The notes under the pieces were generated by a model. The model did no database searches and was not told where the DNA came from. It saw only the letters and a program-made list of their open reading frames with translations. A DNA stretch of 28,884 bases from Planctomycetota bacterium (GTDB lineage Bacteria; Planctomycetota; GCA-002687715; DRQF01). Of this stretch, positions 22,512-28,884 are shown one piece after another; position 1 is the stretch's first letter, and every line of letters begins with the position of its first letter. The stretch covers positions 1 through 28,884 of the forward strand of contig WFTN01000449.1 in the NCBI GenBank assembly GCA_015485455.1, written 5' to 3'. The position numbers were made by a program, and so were the translations under genes.

Positions 22512-23498
22512 ATGTTTCATTCCTCACAAAGCAAAATTCCTTGGGAAGACAGGACGCTACCCCTGCCCTTTACCAGCCCTTGGCTCCTGGCCCCTATGGA
22601 CGGCGTCACCGACGCCTGTTTTCGCGATTTGCTCATGGAGACTCACCAGCCTGAAAACTTGGGAGGCGCGTTTACCGAGTTCATCCGTATTCATCAGGTG
22701 GTGCCCTCGGAAGAACTCTTTCGCAGACATCTGGGCCCCAAGCGCTTCCCGTCCCCAGTGGGGATTCAATTTATGGGCAACGATCCCAGTTTACTCAAAG
22801 ACTGCGCCGCCCAAGCCGCAGCCATGGGAGCCCCGGTGGTGGACATCAACTTCGGCTGCCCCGCCCGAGGTGCCAGAAAAGGTTGTGTTGGAGCTGCCCT
22901 CCTGGATTACCCTGAACGCATCACGCCCATCATTGATGCTTGTGTGGATGGAGTCGAAGGAAAAGTTCCTGTCACCGCCAAGATTCGTTCCGGAGTCGAA
23001 GACGATCGACGTTTGGCAGACATCGTACGGGCGGTAGAGGATTCTGGGGCGAGCTTGCTCACGATCCACTGTCGCACCAAGAAAGAAGGCTATGATGCTG
23101 ATGCCATTGATTGGGGCCGCATCGCCTTGGCTCGAAAGCTGTTGAATAAACCTCTGTGCGGAAACGGTGCCGTGGAGTCTCTTGGGGAAGCCCGAGACAT
23201 GTGCAACAAAGTCGGCTGCGATTTTGTCATGATCGGACGAGCAGCCCTGGCAAACCCTTGGATCTTTTCGGGCTACGAAGCATCTACTCAGGAGGCCGCT
23301 GCTTTTGTCCTCCGCTACGGCGACATGATGTTAGAGCGGGGCGCACACCCCAAGAACGCCCTATCGCGTCTCAAACAGATGATCCGGTTTTGGGAGGTTG
23401 GAGATTTGGTTGCCCATAAAGATGACCGCAAGACCTGGCTCAAGACCAAACGATTGGAAGACTTCCATCATCGCCTGCAGCAGATGGCCCAAACTTAG
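22512..23498 (+). CDS. tRNA-dihydrouridine synthase, DusC-like
   Basis: This 328-aa flavoenzyme reduces uridines in the tRNA D-loop using NADPH. Visible motifs are the FMN-site LLAPMDGVTDACFRDL at 25-40, TEFIRI at 55-60, VGIQFMGNDP at 83-92, and DINFGCPARGARKGCVGAAL at 111-130 with catalytic Cys116. KIRSG at 157-161, HCRTKKEGYDADAIDW and CGNGAV follow, and then the FMN-phosphate motif DFVMIGRAALANPWIF. TEF(I/V)R and RTK.x.GY.x.IDW are typical of DusC, which modifies U16, rather than DusA or DusB. The length is normal. The gene is divergent from the lipoprotein gene across 210 bp and convergent with the membrane protein across 50 bp. The Shine-Dalgarno sequence is weak (GAGACGAC). Confidence 0.9.
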   Translation: MFHSSQSKIPWEDRTLPLPFTSPWLLAPMDGVTDACFRDLLMETHQPENLGGAFTEFIRIHQVVPSEELFRRHLGPKRFPSPVGIQFMGNDPSLLKDCAAQAAAMGAPVVDINFGCPARGARKGCVGAALLDYPERITPIIDACVDGVEGKVPVTAKIRSGVEDDRRLADIVRAVEDSGASLLTIHCRTKKEGYDADAIDWGRIALARKLLNKPLCGNGAVESLGEARDMCNKVGCDFVMIGRAALANPWIFSGYEASTQEAAAFVLRYGDMMLERGAHPKNALSRLKQMIRFWEVGDLVAHKDDRKTWLKTKRLEDFHHRLQQMAQT

Positions 23499-23548
23499 CA
23501 CGACAATTCACGAACTCACCGCCGCCACGATCTCATGAGTAAGTCGAG

Positions 23549-24541
23549 TTAGTCATCGTCGTCGCCGAAATCATCGACGGCATCATCAAGGAGAACATCT
23601 TCGTTCTCAAGGCCACGGTTGGCCATCTTCTGCGCCAATTGTGCTGCTTCGTCTTCCGCCTCCATGGCGGCAAAAGCGACGTCTCGGTGAGCGTGAAGAG
23701 CTTCAACCACTCCAAAAGGAACCAGCCAAATGGGTGACAAAGGTTCATCCACTTCAGTCAAGTCGCCATCTTTATCAATGCTGTACTGCACCACATGGGT
23801 TTGCGCAGCCGCCAAGTCAGAACATTTTGCACAAGACCATGTATCGATGCGTATCCCACTCTTCTCAAGCATGGCGAAAGGCGGAATATCCAAAGGAAGA
23901 GTCAGGTTCTGCGGATGATACCGGCTGATGTCATCGGTATCATCAGACAACTCAAAACGTGTGCACCCTTCGTATTCATCAGCCCATTCCCCGCAATTTT
24001 CACAAAAAACACTCGACTCCAAACTTGATGGTGCCAAGAGCCAAGTGACAGTGAACACAATGGCTGCTTCCAAAGCCCAAAACACCCATAGAACCATGCC
24101 CGCGATTTGCATGCTGCCGATGCCATACCAGCCATCAACTGCAATAGCTTGAGCAATCTCCCAAACCACCTGGGGGTGCATGAAAATATCGACGAGCGAA
24201 CTATCGAAGTCAGTGGAATAACGAGAAAGCAAGACGTATTCGAATGCGACCCAAGATGTATAAATGGCGAAGACCGCAGCGATGGCCCCCATCATCTTAG
24301 CGTAGCTCATGTTGCGACATTTGGACAAATGGGCAGCAAACGAGAGGGAAGCGCCAACCCCAAAGGCAAACGCAGCAACAAAGAGAATCGAAATCCAACC
24401 GGCAATAGGGCTGTAAACCGTGATGTAGGCGTAGATCACTGCGAGCACGGAGATGATCGCCGCCGCAACCACCGGCACTCCTATCATGCTCAGGCCCAAG
24501 TTCCCGGATAACCGATATTCACCGTCGCCCTGATTAGGCAT
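23549..24541 (-). CDS. Four-helix membrane protein with two CxxC pairs and an acidic tail
   Basis: This 330-aa protein is not assigned to a known family. Hydrophobic segments lie at about 16-40, 44-70, 84-105 and 148-168 (for example MIGVPVVAAAIISVLAVIYAYI and AAFAFGVGASLSFAA). After the last helix comes a soluble domain with CENC and later CAKC, spaced like a split zinc ribbon. The tail is rich in Ala and Glu, then strongly acidic, ending DDAVDDFGDDDD. The soluble part probably faces the cytoplasm. GAGGAGG about 10 bases before the ATG gives a firm start. It is divergent from the Ig-like protein gene at 24740. No function is proposed. Confidence 0.72.
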   Translation of the reverse strand: MPNQGDGEYRLSGNLGLSMIGVPVVAAAIISVLAVIYAYITVYSPIAGWISILFVAAFAFGVGASLSFAAHLSKCRNMSYAKMMGAIAAVFAIYTSWVAFEYVLLSRYSTDFDSSLVDIFMHPQVVWEIAQAIAVDGWYGIGSMQIAGMVLWVFWALEAAIVFTVTWLLAPSSLESSVFCENCGEWADEYEGCTRFELSDDTDDISRYHPQNLTLPLDIPPFAMLEKSGIRIDTWSCAKCSDLAAAQTHVVQYSIDKDGDLTEVDEPLSPIWLVPFGVVEALHAHRDVAFAAMEAEDEAAQLAQKMANRGLENEDVLLDDAVDDFGDDDD

Positions 24542-24739
24542 ATCTCTTTCCCTCCTCGATCAACTTAGAGCAAACAGCCGCTTTCCTCAATTCCCCTTTG
24601 CTTGATCTTCCATTGAAACAATCACAAGTCCTTTCATTTTAACACATTAAGAACAGAGTCGCAGAGGCTGGGATTTCTTGCAATCAATACCCAAGTTGTC
24701 CAGGCGGCTTGCCGATAAAGAGTCAGGAGAAGAGATTCT

Positions 24740-26737
24740 ATGATCGCAGCAAATTCGAGCCCCAAAGAAGTCATCGCCTTGGTCGCCATCTTTCTGGTCA
24801 TCGTCGGCCTCGTTGGTTTTGTTTCTTTCGCTAACGATGACGAGATCGACATCCAGGATGGGGAAGAAGTTCGCATTGTGGACGAGGAATCAACCACGAT
24901 TCCACAAGCTACGCTCGACCGAGAAGAGCAGAAATCCCGAGAGGCCAAAGGGCTTCCCACCATCGGCAAGAAAAAGATCAGCGGCAAATCGCACCTTCAT
25001 GGAGGCTACGGAGCCACATTTCGTGTTGTCGATGGCGAAACGCGGACGGGCGTGAGCAATGCACGGGTCTATTTCATGGCGGAGAAATCTGCCAGCGAAG
25101 TTGATTGGAAATGGCGCCGTGAAGATCTCATCTTTCAGCGTGGCACAAAACTCAAGGCCGACCATTGGGGTGATGTCCGGATCCAGAATTTCATTGGTTC
25201 AGCCTTAGTGTTATGCGAACACGATGGCAAGTATGGCGAACTCTATATCAAGTCATTCTACGATGTGATGACAAACAAAATTGAGCTCGTTTTAGAGCCG
25301 GACCAGGGAGTGAAAATCCAGGTTATAAACAAAGACGGCAAGGGAGTTCGGGGCGTGCCCGTAGCACTATGGCGCGACAACAAGAAAGCCCATGACGAGT
25401 CCAAAGGTTTAGCGCCGAAACGAATCTTAATCTGGACCGGAACCACCTACGGTCCCAAAGGAATCGCTTTCGCCCGCCGAAGCTTAAGCGCTAAGAGCTC
25501 CAAATATGCCGGCGACGATGGGTGGAATGGACCTCTGGCGTCACAACTCAAGAAAGGCCGTGTTTTCGCCAGCTTCTATTTCCCGCCTTTGATGCCCCAG
25601 AGTTTGTTCGATGAGCTCAGTGCCGCAAGAAACGAAGATACACTGAACGATGCCAGTGGAGTCACCCAAGCCCTCTTAGAGCAAGTGGTCCCCGTCAACA
25701 TGGCCTCCGATGGGCCCTATTGTCGCCCTTTGGAATTGCCAGCGACAGGTTCGGTAAAACTCGTTCTTCGGCACGACGATGGTTCTCTTTACCAAGACCC
25801 CTGCGTCGTTTGGATCGGTTCTTACTCTCACCAGTTAGAACGAGACCCCAATAAACCCAACGATCGAATTGACTTCGATCCAAAACTCAAATCCATCTCT
25901 GCGGGCTCTGTCCCATTCGTGGCCAGAAAAGGTGTGGTCATCTTGCCTCATGTTGGTCTATTTTCTGATTTCGACATCACTGTCATGCCCATGAACAAGA
26001 GCCATGACCCGGTGGAGATGGTTGTCTACGGGCCTACCCGTGCCAAACAGCGCCTCACCATGAACGTACCTTTGGGCCCAGAACGCCCCATCATCACGGC
26101 CTTAGTCCGTGACAAAGATGATCGCCCCTACAAGAACAAGAAGATGGACGTAGAAATCGCCGTTCCAGGAGTAGCTGTGAGTGGCAATGCCAGCAAACAT
26201 GAACGGGTCACAACCGACAAGGATGGTCGATTCTGGGTTCGAACCCCGGTTGAATTCTCCCGTTATCAGAAGATCGAAATCCGACTAACCGGCCTCAAGA
26301 GTAACCCTCTACTAGAGCCTCCCTATGCTTCGAAGTTAATCTCTTCGCCAGAACCGGGATTGGAAAGCGACGTGGGCACTTTCGATCTCAGTCGTCGAGG
26401 TCTCATTTGCCGGGGCCGTATTCTAGACGAGAAAAACCGCCCAGTTCCCGGTGCCAAGATTTTGGTGATGCGCAATCCCTTCCCCTACGATGTCAAACGC
26501 CAAGAAGGCGACTCCCGGGTTCATGCCCTGACCCAGGCTGGTCCAATTCAAGAACAAGTAGCTTCCTTCACCAGCAACAAACAAGGTTACTTCACCTTGG
26601 GAGGTTATCTCCATGGGGGAATTTGGGAGATGATCGTGTCTCAAGGTGAAGGAGCAGAAGCCAGAGAAACGCGATTCGAGTTCACCCCTGGTACCAACAA
26701 CATGAAAGTAGAGCTCCCCTCCATCCCGAATCGTTAG
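24740..26737 (+). CDS. Membrane-anchored protein with carboxypeptidase-regulatory/Ig-like domains
   Basis: This 665-aa protein has one N-terminal transmembrane helix at about 11-30 (VIALVAIFLVIVGLVGFVSFA) after a short cytoplasmic stub, then an acidic stretch (DDEIDIQDGEEVRIVDEE). The rest is a large extracytoplasmic beta-rich region. Several units look like carboxypeptidase-regulatory domains: FRVVDGETRTGVSNARVYFM, IQVINKDGKGVRGVPVALW, ALVRDKDDRPYKNKKMDVEI and GRILDEKNRPVPGAKILVM followed by SNKQGYFTLGGYLHG. These are structural or binding modules and no catalytic residues are visible. The style resembles the ectodomain of the sigma fusion at 8194-11595. AGGAG (24725-24729) lies 10 bases before the ATG. 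The unknown protein gene follows after 96 bp. Confidence 0.78.
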   Translation: MIAANSSPKEVIALVAIFLVIVGLVGFVSFANDDEIDIQDGEEVRIVDEESTTIPQATLDREEQKSREAKGLPTIGKKKISGKSHLHGGYGATFRVVDGETRTGVSNARVYFMAEKSASEVDWKWRREDLIFQRGTKLKADHWGDVRIQNFIGSALVLCEHDGKYGELYIKSFYDVMTNKIELVLEPDQGVKIQVINKDGKGVRGVPVALWRDNKKAHDESKGLAPKRILIWTGTTYGPKGIAFARRSLSAKSSKYAGDDGWNGPLASQLKKGRVFASFYFPPLMPQSLFDELSAARNEDTLNDASGVTQALLEQVVPVNMASDGPYCRPLELPATGSVKLVLRHDDGSLYQDPCVVWIGSYSHQLERDPNKPNDRIDFDPKLKSISAGSVPFVARKGVVILPHVGLFSDFDITVMPMNKSHDPVEMVVYGPTRAKQRLTMNVPLGPERPIITALVRDKDDRPYKNKKMDVEIAVPGVAVSGNASKHERVTTDKDGRFWVRTPVEFSRYQKIEIRLTGLKSNPLLEPPYASKLISSPEPGLESDVGTFDLSRRGLICRGRILDEKNRPVPGAKILVMRNPFPYDVKRQEGDSRVHALTQAGPIQEQVASFTSNKQGYFTLGGYLHGGIWEMIVSQGEGAEARETRFEFTPGTNNMKVELPSIPNR

Positions 26738-26833
26738 CCGCAAGGCTGCCCAAAATCGCAGAAAAGCGGCCCTCCACTTCCTTGAAGACGCTCAGTTTGG
26801 CAAGTTGTCCCTACTTGAGTTTGGGGAAGACCA

Positions 26834-27886
26834 TTGCAGCAACACTACAGCAAGACAAAACTAGCCGCCGCCCAAGAAGACCTTTGGTTGGCAGAAGTCG
26901 AAAGAGAAGACCAAGACACCTTGGTTATTACTTTGGCGGGCCCAGGTGGGATCATCCTTCTTGAATGCAGCGGCCTATCAGCGTTCGCCTTAGCTCAGGA
27001 GAGTCTCGACCCTGATGTCTTGCCCAAAGACTTAGTTTTGGAAGACGAATTTCAATTGTCAGCAGTGACAGAATTCAACCCCGACGACGAGATCGCCGCA
27101 AAGATCACAGAGGTCTCTCCGGAATACGCTGATGATGTGCTCTGCGCATCGAAGGCAACATTCTTGGATGGCGATTTGGACACCCTCAAGAAAGCCGCGC
27201 TCCTCTTGGACCTTCGCGTCGAGAGCTGGCGGCTCTCGCCCCAGCCTTTGGACCTCCACCTCCTCATTGGCTGCACCCGCCTTATGATTGCAAATGAAGC
27301 TGGCGAAGTTGACATCACACATGTGGCGGGAGAAGTGGAAGACCACCATGAGAGTAGTGGTCCTGCAGCGCCCTACACAGCCCCCTCTGAACCCCCGTTT
27401 GAGTTGGATCAACAGGATCTACCCCAAGGCATTTTAGAAGTCTTGCGTCGATTCTTTGAGGCCGGCCTCAACGACGACTTCAACCAGCTCGCCGACTTGG
27501 TCCCCAGTTTCGATCTGTCACACGCCGAACAAGCTGCCCACTTCGCGGAGCACTTTCACAGCCTCTACGATTGGGGATATGCCCGTGCTTTAGATGGCTG
27601 GGGACAAGATGGCCCCTTGGCAACCGTCCGCATCCGAGGAGTCATCCATTCCCGTGCAGAAGACGGCATCACAGCCATCAACGAAGAATGCGTCTGGAGT
27701 TTCTCATTGCGAAAGACGAAAGAATCCTGGGTCATTCGCAATTGGGCCACCTCTTGGCCTTCCGTTGGCAGCGCACCCCACCTGCCCGAAGAAAAAAACC
27801 CTGGCTCAAGACTTGGAATAGCGGCCCGATCGTTTGAGATCATCTCAAAAGTTCAACGAACAATCTCATATTTGACAAGTTTGTAG
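26834..27886 (+). CDS. Protein of unknown function, TTG start
   Basis: The 350-codon frame opens at a TTG at 26834. An in-frame stop at 26816 leaves no room for an earlier start, and no ATG appears in the first 150 codons. GGGGAAG lies a few bases upstream as a possible ribosome binding site. The protein is acidic and soluble with no signal peptide. It seems to have two parts: an N-terminal half of mixed alpha/beta character, and a C-terminal half from about 195 (QGILEVLRRFFEAGLNDDFNQLADL, then KTKESWVIRNWATSW). The C-terminal half is reminiscent of an NTF2/SnoaL-like fold, but that is only an impression. Its 3' end overlaps the convergent transporter gene by 34 bp. It is probably co-transcribed with the Ig-like gene. 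The function is not known. Confidence 0.6.
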   Translation: MQQHYSKTKLAAAQEDLWLAEVEREDQDTLVITLAGPGGIILLECSGLSAFALAQESLDPDVLPKDLVLEDEFQLSAVTEFNPDDEIAAKITEVSPEYADDVLCASKATFLDGDLDTLKKAALLLDLRVESWRLSPQPLDLHLLIGCTRLMIANEAGEVDITHVAGEVEDHHESSGPAAPYTAPSEPPFELDQQDLPQGILEVLRRFFEAGLNDDFNQLADLVPSFDLSHAEQAAHFAEHFHSLYDWGYARALDGWGQDGPLATVRIRGVIHSRAEDGITAINEECVWSFSLRKTKESWVIRNWATSWPSVGSAPHLPEEKNPGSRLGIAARSFEIISKVQRTISYLTSL

Positions 27887-28884
27887 ACGCCGAACGCAAT
27901 CAACACAGCGAAGGTGCAAGCCAAGCCCAGCATGACCGTATGTTGACCTTCCCGGTCGATGAGAAGTCCAATGAAAGGGGCTATCATCAAGAAAATGCCC
28001 CGAAAGAAAAGACTCCGCAAAGACAAAAAACCAGCTCGATCCGCTGAGGGAATCAAGCGCTGCTCCTCATGTTGCATGACCGGACTATAGAGCCCCCGGG
28101 TGATCGTCAGAAAATAGTAAAAGACAAAGCCAAAAACAGCATGACTAAGCCCTAAGCCAGCGTAGCCTGCCACAATCAAACAAGTGCACACCAATAGCAG
28201 GCGCTTCTTTCCCCAGATCTGAGCCAAGCGATTGCTCAACAAAGCGCCAATAGCAACAAAGTAGTTAGCGCAAGCCCAAAGCGGTCCTAACCAAGATTCC
28301 TTCACGCCACTATCCAAAGCATAAACTTGAATGGTCCACACGGGAATGAAGGAAGCCATGCCCAAAGCAATGATGGTGAAGAACGTGGCTCTCAGTTTCA
28401 CGTTCTCCCGCAGCACATGATGAAACATCGCTTTCATCTGAACCCAGTTTCCCTCAGTACACGGCCGATGGCGGGACGGCTCCACTATTCTCCACCCCAC
28501 AAAGGCGGCCACCACCCAAACCCCCATTTCTACCAAGAAAGGCGAACGATCGAAGTAGGCGTAAAGCAAACCCGCGGCGATGGCAGCACTCCCTTCTCCA
28601 GTTTGCCCCCAGAACTTCATGCGACCCGACCACTTGGTATAGAGCTCTTCTTGGTCGGTTTCCTTCAAGGACTCGTAGAGCAATGCAGCATCGGTGCCCG
28701 AGACCAAAGAAAGACCCGCCCCCAAGACCAACTCCGCCACAATGATCTGAAAAAAGGTCGTGGCGAAAAAATAGAGCCCCCATCCTAAGATCTGAGTGCT
28801 GCAGGCAATCAAAAGTGAACGGCGGTAACCAATTCTGTCGGCCAAATATCCGGAGGGGAACTCGAAAACCACCATGGCCAACCC
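27853..28884 (-). CDS. Major facilitator superfamily transporter (N-terminus cut by window edge)
   Basis: The frame is open from the right edge to a stop at 27853, giving 344 codons. The visible part begins inside the second transmembrane helix (GLAMVVFEFPSG). It then shows MFS motif A, GYLADRIGYRRSLL, between helices 2 and 3. About ten further hydrophobic helices follow, with a charged central loop (ETDQEELYTKWSGRMKF and EPSRHRPCTEGNW). The ending is LLIDREGQHTVMLGLACTFAVLIAFGVYKLV. Only the first helix or so is missing. MFS proteins move small solutes by proton coupling or facilitated diffusion; the substrate cannot be read from this sequence. An internal TTG near the edge (28881) is not the real start. 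The gene overlaps the convergent unknown gene by 34 bp. Confidence 0.88.
   Translation of the reverse strand, partial: GLAMVVFEFPSGYLADRIGYRRSLLIACSTQILGWGLYFFATTFFQIIVAELVLGAGLSLVSGTDAALLYESLKETDQEELYTKWSGRMKFWGQTGEGSAAIAAGLLYAYFDRSPFLVEMGVWVVAAFVGWRIVEPSRHRPCTEGNWVQMKAMFHHVLRENVKLRATFFTIIALGMASFIPVWTIQVYALDSGVKESWLGPLWACANYFVAIGALLSNRLAQIWGKKRLLLVCTCLIVAGYAGLGLSHAVFGFVFYYFLTITRGLYSPVMQHEEQRLIPSADRAGFLSLRSLFFRGIFLMIAPFIGLLIDREGQHTVMLGLACTFAVLIAFGVYKLVKYEIVR

Noticed and set aside
1..28884. CRISPR array, tRNA, rRNA, insertion sequence or prophage
   Set aside because: No regularly spaced repeats, tRNA cloverleaf, rRNA-like segment, transposase or phage gene was seen on either strand.

Overview
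The window is about 28.9 kb of moderately GC-rich bacterial DNA. It is densely coding, with 17 genes on both strands, two of them cut by the window edges. The gene content suggests a member of the Planctomycetota, possibly the marine lineage rich in FG-GAP surface proteins. Three things point there: an ECF sigma factor carrying a membrane segment and a very large extracytoplasmic C-terminus, secreted FG-GAP and propeller-like proteins sharing a Gly-rich beta module, and several anchored proteins with Ig-like or carboxypeptidase-regulatory-like domains. This assignment is inference; there is no rRNA or other marker gene here.

Layout. Positions 1-495 (-) hold the start of a secreted protein cut by the left edge. 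Positions 606-1076 (-) encode a JAMM/MPN metalloprotease. Divergent from it run a thiamine-diphosphate enzyme of the acetolactate synthase type (1244-2887), an FHA domain fused to a complete aldehyde:ferredoxin oxidoreductase (AOR, 3025-5658), and an AlkC-like DNA glycosylase (5726-6835). A YheT-type alpha/beta hydrolase converges on the latter (6844-7797). Positions 8194-11595 (-) encode the sigma factor/ectodomain fusion. Positions 11669-13249 (-) encode a secreted propeller-like protein. A beta-hydroxyacid dehydrogenase (13663-14553) and an FG-GAP protein (14734-16422) follow on the + strand.

Positions 16544-20054 (-) form a molybdenum/tungsten cofactor pair: a MoaD-MoeA fusion followed by MoeA fused to a periplasmic-binding-protein-like domain. 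Then come a lipoprotein with about ten acidic Ca-binding-like repeats (20409-22301, -), a DusC-like tRNA dihydrouridine synthase (22512-23498, +), a four-helix membrane protein with CxxC pairs (23549-24541, -), a membrane-anchored Ig-like protein (24740-26737, +), an unknown TTG-start protein (26834-27886, +) and an MFS transporter cut by the right edge (27853-28884, -).

How the genes may work together. The most interesting thread is pterin-cofactor biology. The AOR family uses a tungsten (rarely molybdenum) bis-pterin cofactor, and MoeA proteins insert the metal. Two MoeA paralogues next to each other fit an organism handling both metals. In one of them MoaD, whose C-terminal Gly-Gly must be free to carry sulfur, is fused head-on to MoeA with the Gly-Gly buried inside the protein. 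A JAMM protease, a family that can cut after such Gly-Gly tails, lies in the same window. The TPP enzyme directly upstream of AOR could supply an aldehyde from a 2-oxo acid, and the FHA domain would place this oxidoreductase under phospho-threonine control. These links are hypotheses.

Two uninterrupted 11-base C/G tracts occur 1.9 kb apart. One lies just before the AlkC start and one lies inside the hydrolase oxyanion-hole codons. Both are candidates for slippage-based variation.
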